From: Diospyros lotus
Lineage: Eukaryota > Streptophyta > Magnoliopsida > Ericales > Ebenaceae
NCBI RefSeq assembly: GCF_014633365.1
Contig: NC_068352.1
Location: 5,138,393 to 5,202,392 of the forward strand
Direction: 5' to 3'
DNA: 64,000 nt
In this document: positions 1 through 11,375 of the stretch, in pieces
Position numbering within the stretch: the stretch's first letter is position 1
Layout of the letters: every line of letters begins with the position of its first letter
Made by a program: the position numbers and the translations under genes
The notes under the pieces: model-generated
Told to the model about the DNA's origin: nothing
The model's input: only the letters and a program-made list of their open reading frames with translations
The model's database searches: none

Positions 1-1458
1 AATACGAGTTACGGATAATCCACAGTTCGTTATACTATAAACATGTTCCTGGCCAGAGAATTCCTAATCTGGATAATAGCAACTCGTAAAGGCCAACACA
101 TCGTCTTCTTCTTTATTCAGTATGAAATACTGAAAGATAAGGTTGGTGAGTCTCGTGCCATTCTGTATGAGATATAGAAGAAAGATGAGTGAGTGCTCGT
201 TACAAGAACGAGTTCACTAAATGAGACTGTTAACATTAAATCACATGGGTTATTTCTCATGGGTCAATGATTTAATGTTAGCTGCGATTTTTGCAACTAG
301 TCCTTAGACCTGAGATGACATGGATATCTGTGTATTGGTGGATTAAGATATCAGCGATATTATGTGGTTGTTCTAATCAAGAATAATCATACGTATCTAT
401 GTGCCTGATTCAGTGATACATGAGGTATCTGTGCATCAGATATGGAATCTGTCACCTCGAGATTTATGAGGAAGATATTTTATGCGATCCAGTAATCACT
501 TGACGATAAATCATTGGCCGAGGTAATATGACGATAGAATTTGTTCCATACGGGTTGTGTCATAATTAGTCAAGATTGATTTTGGATTTGGTCATATGAC
601 GAGATTAAGAGATTTGACCTACTGACCATGATCTCATATCTTGTCGGGATATAAGATGATAGAGGGACCGTATTGCATGATAACGTAGTAAAAGGTTCAC
701 AACACTCGCTTCACAATAAATTGGGTAATCATGACATATTGCTAGATGTCACTCGTGATTTACAAGAATTAATTGTTAATTATTCTTGTTGCCAATTTAT
801 TTATGAACCCAGAAAGTCCCACCCAAAAAGAAATCACTTTCAAAAAGAAAATAGATAAATTAGTAATTTTATAATTACTAATAATAGTGTATTTATTTAT
901 ATGATAAATAAGAATAATTAAATAATTATATTGTGAATATAATTGTTTAATCATTAATTGGGTTGGGTCTTTTGCTAGCACATTAGGCTTGGCCCAATAG
1001 CATTATTGGATTCAAGTTAACTTAAATGATTTGGGCTTGGCCCAATTACATTAAATGGAATGGGCTTGAGAAGCCCAACCCATTTAATGTATATATAAGC
1101 TCTCCATCTCTTCATTTACTTCACTTGAGTCTTCTTGAATCACTTGAAGGTTGAGAGAGTTTTGAAGAAGTGTTCTTGAATCCAAAGAGGTAAGTTAGAA
1201 ATTTTTGTGAAAAATTTCTTTACTTATCATTCTCTTTGAAATTCTTGAATAGAAGTGATTTCGGGTGGACCGACTCGGCATCCTATACTTGGAGGATTAA
1301 ATGGCGGGAAATCTAACGGTGAAATCGGATTTCATCAAAAGAGGTAACATTTCGTTTTTGTTTCCAATTAGTTAACCATAATTTTTGAAAAATAGGATAC
1401 CTACAAACTAAATTTTAATTTCCGCTACGCATATGATAAGATCTATGTAATCCCAACA
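1..1458 (+). mobile_element. 3' part of an LTR-retrotransposon long terminal repeat (cut by window edge)
   Basis: No coding region is seen. A TATA-like stretch (tatatataag, about 1090-1100) is followed by a plausible transcript leader. The segment ends with a pattern common at plant copia-type LTR ends: a 'ttccgct' word near 1420, then 'gtaatcccaaca' closing at 1458 in the expected CA. The left border and partner LTR lie outside the window or are not recognisable, so family and exact start are unknown. The assignment is inference from the terminal pattern and the TATA position; the sequence could be a non-autonomous large-LTR derivative. Confidence 0.45.
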
Positions 1459-2692
1459 AAATGGCCCTACCTAACCCCCCTTAGCCCGTTTATTAAGGGC
1501 CATAGGGCCGTGTCGAGCCCCTATTTCCCATTACCCGATCCGACTAACTTGCCTTGTGGCCAAATTCGGCCTTCCCACGAAATGGGTGGCCCAAGCAAGA
1601 GGCAGGCTGGGCAGGTAATGTGTAAAAAACAAAGTAACGTGTAATTGAGAAAATACAAAGTAATGTGTAAAAAACACCTAGATAATTGAGAAAATTGTAC
1701 ACTAAGTGCATAAAGCTTGAAACAAGTGGACTGATGAACTGTTGAACATTTCTATGAATAATGTGGGATGGTTGGTGTGTCATTTGGTAATGTGAATGTG
1801 GGATGGTTGGTGTGTCATTTGGTAATGTGAATGTGGGATGGTTGGTGTGTCATTTGGTAATGTGAGTCTAGAATTTATTAAGAGTAGTGAAGTGAAACCC
1901 TCACTTGAAGTTGAGGATAAAGACCCCTAAGATCAAGTTAGTATATCATAGTTAAGAATAGACAGGTTAACTAATCTCTCCCATGAGTCTCACCATATGG
2001 AGCTACCAATTTGGATCACTTGTGTGGCAAGAAACCAATTGATGAAAATTTAACACTAACTTTCCTTAGCCTTGGATTGAAATTAATGTAAGTAAGCATC
2101 AACTAGTTTGTACCCAATTGCATCAGGTTTCATGGCATTAATCAAATAAGGCTAAGGATATACCCTTATTAACTATAGTAGTGGTATACAGGTGGTACAA
2201 TAGGTCTACCCATATAACCTCACCTATAAGCACAACCATCACAAAACTACTTTTTCCTTGTCTGTTGGGTAGGACATTATGCTAAATATAGGAACATATC
2301 CTATCAATTAAATGCAATACATGTATTTGAGTTTCTCACCCTTGCCCTCACTTGCCTACATCCTTTAGCATCGGAAGACCTTTTAAGGGATAACACCAAG
2401 CAGTCTTACCTTATGTCTTGAAGGTCAAACCAAAGGATCAACTCATTGGAGAACTTCAACACCATTCTAGCCCCCACCAACTATAGTATCGAATCTGTAA
2501 CATATATAGGTTACTAACTTTTGACTTTCTATCACTCAAATGATTTATTTGGATGAGAAAATGAAAAAAGAAAATTGAACTTACAACAAAAGAATAACTT
2601 AGGTAATTAATCATCCAATACCTAGAATCAAAACTCCACCAAATTAATAGCCAAATCCTTTAATCTATACTATATTACCGCTGGGCATATAT
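1459..2692. other. Non-genic stretch, no recognisable gene
   Basis: Intergenic DNA without a convincing open reading frame. It contains the 35-bp tandem repeat at 1761-1865. Around 1470-1520 is a GC-rich palindromic-looking patch built on 'gggcc' words, reminiscent of transposon subterminal sequence. Nothing else could be identified. Confidence 0.4.
1761..1865. repeat. 35-bp tandem repeat, 3.0 perfect copies
   Basis: The 35-base unit beginning atgtgggatggttggtgtgt occurs three times back to back (1761-1795, 1796-1830, 1831-1865) with no differences that I can see. Perfect identity suggests recent expansion. Confidence 0.95.
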
Positions 2693-3677
2693 TGTTAGAA
2701 TGCACCAATATTTAGTGCTTCATGTAAGGGACTCACAATGATTTTCAAAACTTTTTAAAAAAAACACACATGCAGTAGAATAAATACAAAAATTAATGCT
2801 TGCAAAATTTGGTATAGATAGCCATATGCAAAATATAAGGCATCAAAACAAAAAACCAAAGCAACATTTACCCACTCTGTCGAGAAGTCTCCAATTGATC
2901 CTGTGATGCACCTGGACCCAAACTCTTTCGGTCACAAGCAGCCTTCTTCCAACAGCTTTTGCCAAGCTTGTCTACTCTAGTTCCTACTTCTTTGGCTAAC
3001 TAAGCCAACCTTTACAGTCATAAGGGACCAAGTCTGTGCACACCTAAGCAATGGAACCCTTCATCTCACCCACATGTCATACACACTGCTTTTTTTTTTT
3101 TTTTCTCTTTTTTTCTTCTCTTTTCAATTTCCTCTTCTTTCTCTTATTTAATGCGTCTAAGACGCATGTCAATCCACACGGCAGCGCATTTAATGCTCTG
3201 TTGATTGAAATGACTAAAGAAAAGCATGCGAAATCAAATCTCATTTAGTAAAACTGTCGACCATTTAGGAATACTATCGACTATTTCATGCCTATTTTTT
3301 AAAGTTTCACCAAATTCCATCAAGGCTTGCCATTAACTCTTAATGGCTACAAGACCTCCCGTTAACTCTTCACGGCATGACTTGTTAACTCTTAATGGTT
3401 TCTCTCCATTAACTCTTAACAATTTGTTGATCCATCTATTAACTTTTAACAATACATCTATCATCATCATTAACTCTTAATGATGATTGAAAACACACGA
3501 CATCAAGAAATCATTAATCCAATGCATTACCCAGTTTGTGTGTGATTTTTTAGATTCACTGTCATGTAGCAATCAAGAAACGTCAAATTCTTTAACTTTG
3601 ATCGAACACTTCGATCTACTATGAGAAACTCTTTATTTCCTCACAGCACCTCGAAAGGTCCTGAGTAATTTCTAACA
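2693..3677 (+). mobile_element. Possible copia-type LTR followed by a decayed primer binding site
   Basis: The segment starts TGTTAGAA and ends TTTCTAACA, an inverted TG...CA terminus typical of LTRs. The bases right after it (about 3679-3686) read TAATATCA, which equals the usual initiator-Met primer site start TGGTATCA with two G-to-A changes. No matching second LTR or coding region was found, and the flanking 5-mers (tatat and taata) do not match. This could be an orphan LTR or a chance terminal match. Confidence 0.35.
3333..3482. repeat. Array of near-palindromic TTAACTCTTAA motifs
   Basis: The word TTAACTCTTAA, or a close variant, occurs about six times in 150 bp (near 3333, 3362, 3384, 3409, 3439 and 3470). 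Several copies extend to CATTAACTCTTAATG, a perfect inverted repeat of CATTAA around a CTC spacer. The array lies inside the possible LTR at 2693-3677. Confidence 0.7.
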
Positions 3678-5040
3678 TAATATCATGATGATTCTAATGG
3701 CAATGAAATCAATACTTCTAGTAAACTTATTAGAGCTTTCGATTATCATGCACTATAATTCTTCCACTAACTAACATCCCAACCAAGTGAGAGACGTGGA
3801 CTAATTAAACTCACAGGATTCGTAACTATGCTAAGATCCAATACAGTGTGATTGAGATGATACATCAAAACTCCTTCCGACATCAAAACCTCTTTCTGAT
3901 CATGTGCACCCTACCCAAGAATCACTACTAACTGTAAAAGCATAGAATGTTCACCTTACACTGGAGGTCAATAAATCTCATTAATGAGCATCTACCTACA
4001 CTGAGAGCATTCTCACCTCTCGCACTGGATGGTTCTGCTCACCGGCAAATCTCCGACACCAGTGCACAAAACAACTCTATCACCTATGCTCAGAGGATCA
4101 AATACATAATCAAAAACTAGTAACAGATCATTAAGCATTGCATTCAGTAGATGTTCAATTCAACTAATATCCACCCACATGTCTACTAGTTGCATCTCAT
4201 GCAATATGGCTCTGACCCATCAATTAAAGATAGCACTTATCTCATTATGTGAGGTGTCAGACTTTTGTAATTTCATTAACTTTACAACAATCGTTAATTG
4301 TGTATCTTTCACCAAACCACCACACTTGGTTTGCGAAACTTACACTAACTTACATCTTAGTGTATCATTTATGAGCCCACCACACTTGGCTCATAGGGCA
4401 TTCGCTAACAATCTCTCATTTGCACTTAAGCCAAGTCCAACGTATGCCTAACTTTTTATGGACTTTGCATCCCATCACGCTTTCGCTCCATAGTGTGCAT
4501 ATGTAGGTAGATAAAAAAATGTCAACAACATTGTCTATCTTGGTCAATCTTTAATTAATTCATGAGATTATGTTAGAAGAACATAAGGTATTTATGAAAT
4601 AGAATAACACTTATTCATATCATAAATAAAAACCTTAATAAATTATCCATAAACATCCAATGTAAATGAATAAAGTAATAACCTATTCAAAGACCAAATG
4701 CAATATGACATGTGACTCACTATCATTTATCATTAGTATTTTATACTAATCAAAGGTAGAAATTTATGTGCTAGTTCATAATCAATTAATAATAGTCACT
4801 ATTTGAAAAATCTTAAGACTAAGAACACTTTTAAGAAATCACGTGTTATAGATCATTTTCACATATTGTAAATAATTTAAGAATATGACCATTAGAAAAT
4901 CTATAGAGACTCATTCATATACATTTGGAGAGCAATAAATTAAGAAATAACTATTTTATTAATTACAAGAATATTATACATGTATTCCTATTGCACACGG
5001 AAGTCATCTAAATCCAACATTAGAGCATACATCACTAACA
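3678..5040. other. Non-genic, repeat-like stretch
   Basis: No gene was recognised. The sequence holds repeated phrases such as 'ccaccacacttgg' (about 4318 and 4378). This looks like LTR or retrotransposon untranslated sequence rather than coding DNA. The ORF in 4179-4451 has no recognisable domain and is treated as chance. Confidence 0.4.
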
Positions 5041-5069
5041 TATATATTGAGGCCAAACTTAATGAGGGC

Positions 5070-6884
5070 TCAAGTGTCCCAAATCATCACTATTGCAATC
5101 ACCCCAACACCTAGAAGGGTTGCCAAGAACCTATAAAAGGCCGTGTCAACAAATACTGGCTTTTGTGGAGAGTACCCTTTGGCCAATAGAAGATTAATGG
5201 ACACATACACAAAGACGCCACACGCGAAGCCCATTGAGATGGCGAAAATCCAATCGGCCACAACCCCCTGAGTTGTGGCGTCTATGATGATCCCAATGGC
5301 CACACCAATGGGGCTTGAGATCGCGAAAGCAAAGGCATAGGACGCACACAATAAGAAGGGGCGGTTCGGGATCATCCTAAGCAGGGCTATTCCCATTGCA
5401 ATGGCTGCAAATATCTTGTGCAAGCTAATTGTCCATAGAGCTTTCCAAGCATCTCCCTCTGTTTCTGCAACCCCAATTGCGATGCCTTCAAAGACCGAAT
5501 GGAAACACAGGGCAACTATCAGTAAGATGGTATCACCAAACGATTTGGCGGCTACAAGCGAGGTGGCTTTGACAAAGCTATTGTCAATGCCATCATGATG
5601 GACCTGTCAAAATAGTGAAAACGAACATTGAAAAATATAAAAAGCCTATCGAACGAGCCCTTAGTTATTGCTTTGAACTTCATAGGTTTAAAAAGGTGCA
5701 ACTTACCTGATGGTTAAACTCTGAAATCTTATCTTTGCTACTATCTTTTGTGTTGCCTGTACCAAAGAAAGTAGTCAGTGTTAAAAGAAAAACCAAACCC
5801 AAAACAATAATTTTTTTTTCTTTTTGCTTTGAATGAACGAATTTCTAACCAACTCAATGAAGAGTTGAACTCTAAATACTTAAATAATATATATGGGTAA
5901 ATATGGGTAAATCTCATACTTTGTTAATAGCAAGGGAAGTAAATATCATTTTTGAAAATATGAAGGTAGGTAGTATATTTTTATTAAACCTCACCGGTGG
6001 TTATGTGAATTTAGCCAAATAATATCGAGAATGGAGACAACCTAATCGAACAGTTTGGATCAAGCGTATGAATTCGTAGTAAAGAACAATTCTATGAAGA
6101 AACAGATGAAACATTCATCTGAGTGATTTCACACAAGCTGTTCAATGACTTCTAAAACACAATCCGTTTGAGTAACCGGGAAGAACACTCAATTGGATCC
6201 AACAAAATAACCGAGAAATTTGAATCCGTCGCCTTATCGTTCAGAAAAATCATGAGATTTTAATTAATGCAAATTCGTCTGTTCATAAAGCCCAATCTCA
6301 AAAACTGGTCATATATTCTGCCAATAATATTATCAACCAAAGAAAAGTCTTCTGTTTGGCCACCCAGAAAATGCACCAAGAAAATCAATTTGGCCCAAAC
6401 AAATTACAGGAAGAACATCTAAAACACACGAACCTGGAAGCTCGACGTCGCCATTGTGGGACTCATTTCCCTGCTTCCCGTAAACATGAGAAATCAAGCA
6501 ATCAGCCAACATGGTGAGCAAATACCCAGCGCTCGCCAGCATGAAGGCGAACGGGTATTCTTTGGTCGTCAAGTCCCCAAAAGTCTCATTCGAATCGCTG
6601 AGAAAATGCATGAGAGCCGTGCCCAGAAACACGCCGCCAGCGAACTGCGTGCCCAGAACCAAAAAACCCTCGTTCCACTTCATGAAATAGGGTGACATGC
6701 CGCCGGCGAACGTGCCGGCGAAGATTAGTATCAAACACCATATCTTCACCAAGATCAAGGACCTCTCCCGGAGATTGGGCTTGCTAGTGTCGACGGAGGC
6801 ATCGGCGTCCAAGTCAGAGTCGTCGTGGCCGCCATGGGCGGCGGCAGAGAGGACGAGGAGGAGGAGGAAGAAGAGGCGGCACAT
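5070..6884 (-). CDS. ZIP11: ZIP-family zinc/metal transporter (ZIP2/ZIP11-like)
   Basis: Three exons on the minus strand: 6884-6434, 5756-5707 and 5603-5070. They join in frame across GT-AG introns into 344 aa. The start ATG at 6884 gives a hydrophobic signal peptide ([16 protein letters not shown]) followed by an Asp/His-rich stretch. Then come a ZIP membrane helix, [20 protein letters not shown], and another helix ([16 protein letters not shown]). A variable His-containing cytosolic loop spans the exon 1-3 junctions. The C-terminal half carries the ZIP signature [11 protein letters not shown], then [21 protein letters not shown] and a final helix ending [10 protein letters not shown]. In the family the His and Glu of these two helices line the metal path. 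Plant ZIP2/ZIP11 proteins are about 325-355 aa, so this copy is full length, with no stop or frameshift. Substrate (Zn, perhaps Mn) and membrane are inferred from the family. The gene symbol marks the closest remembered relative and could equally be ZIP2. Confidence 0.93.
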
Positions 6885-6916
6885 TGCGGCGATGGCGGAG
6901 ATGAGTTCCGGACTGC

Positions 6917-6926
6917 CATTTTTATA
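6917..6926 (-). promoter_or_regulatory. TATA-like box upstream of the ZIP gene
   Basis: On the minus strand TATAAAAATG lies about 35-40 bases before the ZIP start codon. If used, it would leave a very short 5' untranslated leader. Another promoter further upstream is equally possible. Confidence 0.3.
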
Positions 6927-7099
6927 GACTCGAAGGTTTGTCGGTAGTAGAAGTACAAACTACAAAGACAACGACAACAATCTTTGAGAAATTATGTTTT
7001 ATTCTTCTACTTCTGGTTATTTACACTTTGACTCTGTTGTACTTTCACGACATGCTTGGTTCACGGGACTAAGATTAGTTTAGGACTAATACATACCAT

Positions 7100-8018
7100 A
7101 GATTTTTAATAATTAAAAAATATATCATTTAATTTTTAACGTTTAAAATTTTAAAATTTGATGTCTCAACTAGTGCTTTAAGTTTTTACAATAATAAAAT
7201 ATTAACACGTGTATAAACGTACATATTTTCTCGAGTGACATGCTACGTGAATAATTAGTTGGTAATATTTGAATAGACTGATTTATTTGTTGTGTTTACT
7301 TAACAATTTAAAAATATAGTGTTTGATTCGTAATATATAAAAATGTCAAAATTTTATATTTTAATTATTAAAAATTATTATTTTTAGTCCTTACATTGAT
7401 TAAGAATAAATAAATTTGTCATCTGCACCACATAAAACTTACACGTAAAGAAAAGAAAACGTCATGTCATAAAAAAGCCACATCAACGAGATACATTAGA
7501 TTAAAATTTACTTTAATGAAAAAAACTAAATTACCCATATCTTAAAAGAAATATAAATTTTAAACATCTAAATCTCTAAATCACTAACCTAAAAAATATT
7601 ACCTTTTCTGTTCTCAATCACAAAATATAATAGAACTAATCTCCATCATTTCTCTTTATTGAACTCGATTTTATCACTCTCTCTCTTTTGTTTATATTCT
7701 TTTTTCTGTCTCAAGATAAAGATTTAAAATAATAATTTTTAATAGTTACATAATTTTAACATTTTGTATATTAAGGACTAAACGTTATATTTTTAATTAT
7801 TGAGGGAGTACAACAAATCAGTCAACCTATTCAAATGCTGTTAATTAGTCATCTATGTAACGTATCAGTTACGAAAATGAACGCATTTATGCACGCACTG
7901 ACGTTCCGACACTATAAAGATTTAAAATAATATTTTTTTTAATAATTAAAATACTAAATTTTAATATTTTACACACATCAGACATTAAACGTTATATGTT
8001 TTAATTACTGAAAAATTA
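7100..8018. mobile_element. Decayed transposon-like element with long inverted arms (about 300 bp each)
   Basis: About 7100-7395 matches the reverse complement of about 7710-8018 in the same order: an 'ataacgtttaatgtctga' type end, a CTAATTA...TTTGAATAG block, then the 'ctgatttgttgt' block (left near 7290-7302, right near 7813-7830). The right arm contains two related subunits beginning 'aagatttaaaataa' near 7718 and 7915, each ending 'aaacgttatat', so the arms look internally duplicated. The centre (7396-7710) is AT-rich and non-coding. The structure resembles a foldback or MULE-type non-autonomous DNA element. Exact ends and target duplication could not be fixed. Confidence 0.55.
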
Positions 8019-8019
8019 T

Positions 8020-8076
8020 ATGTACGAAGCCAGCCATCGGCGTATATATGTCCGAAGCCAGCCATCAGTGCATAGT
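8020..8076. repeat. Short direct duplication
   Basis: 'gaagccagccatc' occurs twice about 30 bases apart (near 8026 and 8054) within a small imperfect duplication. Confidence 0.5.
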
Positions 8077-8290
8077 GGCCATGAAAAAGAATTGCTTGGC
8101 GAGAATGCTTGCACCTCCTCCCTCCTGTCTCTCTCTAGTATTTATTATTTGTATTATTATTTTGACAGCTCCAAGTTGGCGATGGGAATTGGGCAGTTGG
8201 TCTGTTCCATGGTATAATAAATGAAATGGAGTTCCTTCCAGGATGTAGGTTGAGCGATGGCATCAGTGGATTGTGGGCAATAGTACCACT

Positions 8291-8414
8291 GGGTCAATGG
8301 ATGGTGGGTCTATTCCAACGCATAATAAGCAATATATCAAGTTCACATCAATGGGTCAATAGATAGTGGGTCTATTCCAACGTATAATAAGCGATATATT
8401 GGGTTTACATTAGT
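8291..8414. repeat. 62-bp tandem duplication, diverged
   Basis: A unit starting gggtcaat and containing 'gtgggtctattccaacg' is present at 8291-8352 and again at 8353-8414 with several substitutions. A decayed partial relative precedes it. Confidence 0.8.
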
Positions 8415-9419
8415 GAGTTGTGAGTTCGATCATTGTCCTGCATAATGAAATAAAATTTCACATTTGTGATTTATCTCCCCGCATAATCGATAATACAAAT
8501 ACGAAAGACCGTGCAAGGATAATCATTCTAATAAATGAGATGAAGCTGCTGAAAGGTCAGATAATAAAGAGTAAATTTCTTATGACGTTGGTATTGTCAT
8601 ACATGCAATATATTCATAGTTTTATTATATTTATTTTTATTCACTTAGAAATAAAAAGTAAAAAATGTTGAAAACTTTTGAAATGATAAAACACAATTTT
8701 GGTGTTTTTTCAATTGTCATTTCCTTTTCCTTCATGTAGATTTTTTTTGCTCTTCCTTATTAGTGGCAACTCATTGTTCACCCGGCTTTAGTCATCGGCT
8801 CTCTTGTCACTAACTCCTTTGTCAACAATTCGATCACTAACTTTCTTGATTTTTTGACACTAGACATGCATCGACCCTCATACACGATCTTATAATTTTG
8901 TAGAGATCTAAGTTTTTGAGAAATAGTCATGTGGACTTGGTCACTATGATATGATCTCATTTGTGAAGAGCCACCTCTTTTTCCAAAGGTACTAAGACTA
9001 TTTTGTCAAATTTCCTAAGTGAGAATTGTAGAGAAAAAAGAAAAAAAATTAAGATAAACAAAATTAAAAATAATATTCACTTATAAAAAATTATCTTAAC
9101 TTTTTTTTTTAACTAAAATCAAATATTAAACAAAAAATAAAAATAAAAACTCTCCTAATCAGTCCATAATTGTCTAAATAAATTCATTCCAATTCATTGA
9201 GCGTTGAAAAATCATCAATGTATTCAATGCAATTTAAAGAGTACTCATTTCAGATTCTTGTCGCTATCAGAGCACATAAATGCATATAAATTAGGTTTTG
9301 TTTTATTTTATTGTAGTTTTAAGATAATGTGCAATAAATATATACTTTTTATTATTAATAAGCAAGAAATACACATTCTTCATATAATAGGTATTATCAT
9401 CCCTTATTTTTAGTAGAAT
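8415..9419. other. AT-rich non-genic stretch
   Basis: No gene, RNA or mobile-element signature was recognised. The short ORFs are low-complexity and lack domains. Confidence 0.4.
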
Positions 9420-9600
9420 TGCAATCGAGTCGAGTTGAATTTCACCTGGTTCAGGCTCAGCTTGATGAGCAAATTTCTAAGCTTAAACTTGGCTCGAGCC
9501 TTAAATCTCAGCTGGGGCTTGACTTGTCAAAAGGTTGATGAGCTGAGCTTGGGCTCGAGCTTGACACAAACTTGAACTTGAGCTCAAGCTAGCCATTGGG
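9420..9600. repeat. Clustered GCTCGAGCTTG-type motifs, hAT-subterminal-like
   Basis: Words such as ggctcgagc, gagctgagcttgg, gcttgac and gagctcaagc recur in both orientations across about 180 bp. Such repeated 'gagctcgag' words are common in subterminal parts of plant non-autonomous hAT elements. No terminal repeats or duplication could be located, so this may be a relic. Confidence 0.35.
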
Positions 9601-10137
9601 TGGCAGAGAGGAAGGTGTGCAACAGTGGGCGGCGATAGTGGACAATACTTCAGAGAGACGGTTACAGAAAGTTGCAAGCAAATACAAGTTGTGTGCAGTA
9701 GCAAGCAGCAATAGCGGTAGGAAGTGGCAATTGGTGACAATAGTACAAAAGAGGTATGTACGGTGATGACAAGCAAAGATAGTGCACAACAAACAATGAT
9801 AGAAGAGGGAAAGACGACGTGCAATGGTGTGCGATAGTGGCAAAAGGCAACAACTAACAATGGTTTAGACTCAAATGGAGGCTTATAGCAACAATGGTGG
9901 TGACAACAACTTTTTTCTTTAGGCTTTTTTCCTTTTTTAATCTTCAATCTTTAATCTGCTTCACTTTTTAGGGTTTTAATTTAGACAATTATTTAAATAG
10001 TGTTTAGTTAAACCTAATTTGTTATTTTGTTTTACTATATATACATATATTATATTATGTTAAATGATTAAATTAATATATATAATCATTTTAAATATAT
10101 TTAATTTAATTATATTATTATAATAATTTTGTTGAAA
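9601..10137. other. Non-genic stretch with CA/TG-rich patch
   Basis: 9600-9880 is rich in short 'gtggcaa' and 'gacaacaa' words, giving long open frames on the minus strand that encode Cys/Leu/His-rich low-complexity peptides with no domain. 9960-10137 is very AT-rich. No gene is supported. Confidence 0.4.
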
Positions 10138-10399
10138 TATGTTAGTTTCAACCCTTTTTCACTCTTAAAAAAAAAACTTACAAGAACTGAAGTGAAATAA
10201 GAATGTAAAACTCCAGCACAAAAGATTTAGAGTGGTTCATCTTTAAAGGCTAATCCACTATCTCAGTTTTTCACCAAGAATTTTGGCAAACACAATCTTT
10301 TACCTTTACCATGTAGCTTTTAAATATGCTTAGCTACAACCGATATAAGTTGGCTTTTAACACTTAGCTCAGCCACAACCAAATGCCTTTTTTAAAATT

Positions 10400-10810
10400 C
10401 AGCCTATGTTACTCAATTACAAAAGATATCTACTCAAATATAAAAAGAACATTTCTCAATTACAAAAAATACTTTACTAGAGTAAAAAGATGCTCATAAA
10501 CTTTAACTAAAGATTACTCGATTACAAAGAAGATTCACTCAAGTATAAACGATTATTACTCGATTATAAAAATGCCTTAATCAATTTTAAGATGACAAAA
10601 AATTGCATATCACAATCAAGTATATGGATTTAGTTAGTGAAGTATATTTTATCTTTACTCGATTATTCTTATATATGTAATCGATTAATTTGAAAGTACA
10701 CTAAGCATTACTGTTAAACATATGGCTTACTTGATTGACTTTAACTTGAAGGCTTTACTGATTTATTACATTCTCGATTATTTTGTAAACAATACTCGAT
10801 TAAAATCTTA
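10400..10810. repeat. Array of CTCGATTA(C/T)-type motifs
   Basis: The core 'ctcgatta' or 'ctcaattac' recurs many times (for example near 10397, 10439, 10457, 10507, 10560, 10660, 10772 and 10795), often followed by 'aaa'. Spacing is irregular, so this is an enhancer-like or decayed array rather than a clean tandem repeat. Confidence 0.6.
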
Positions 10811-11084
10811 TCAATCTTAACAGTACCTCAAATGGTTTTAATCATCATATTTGAACCAAAATTATTATTTTTCTTTCTCATTAAATCAAAACACCTAATG
10901 AATCAACAAATTTAAAGTTTGATAAATTTATGTTAAATAATATATTTATAAAATTATAAACTATTAAGCTCAAGGGTAAATAAATATGATTTTCATGATA
11001 ACAAAAATATTCTTATGATATCAATGTATTTTATTAGCCTCTTGTGAAGTAAAAATCTTATTTTTTTTGTGTTTATGTATCTGA

Positions 11085-11375
11085 GATCAACTGAGATTCT
11101 AGTCTAAGTCGACTAAAACAAGGCAGAATGTTTGAATCTTCTCTTATGTCATTTAGGTTGATTGAAATTTAGTTTCGATCGACTGAAGTTGGCTAGAGAG
11201 TTTAGCCTCATGTCTTAGGTCGATCTAGCCTTCAACTAAAGTTATGGTTTTGGCTACTGGTAGACCAAAAAGTTGGGTTCTTAACTTAGGTCAATTAGAC
11301 CTTCAACCGATGTTAGGCATTAACCTACTAGACGACTTAGGTCGACCAAAGTGGAAACTTTAGTCGACTAAAATT
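11085..11375. repeat. Array of GTCGACTA / GTCGAT-type motifs
   Basis: 'Taggtcgac', 'agtcgactaaa', 'cgatcgactgaag' and 'cttcaacta/cttcaaccga' recur over about 290 bp, partly as inverted copies of one another. Confidence 0.55.

Noticed and set aside
1761..1865. CRISPR-like array
   Set aside because: The 35-bp units are directly adjacent with no spacers; it is a simple tandem repeat in a plant genome.
2693..3677. Calling a complete copia element here
   Set aside because: Only one LTR-like unit with unmatched flanks and no coding region; reported only as possible LTR.
4179..4451. 90-codon ORF
   Set aside because: No recognisable domain, sits in repeat-derived DNA with repeated 'ccaccacacttgg' words.
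9501..9947. 148-codon minus-strand ORF and overlapping smaller ones
   Set aside because: Low-complexity Cys/Leu/His-rich translation in several frames at once, caused by repeated short DNA words; no domain.
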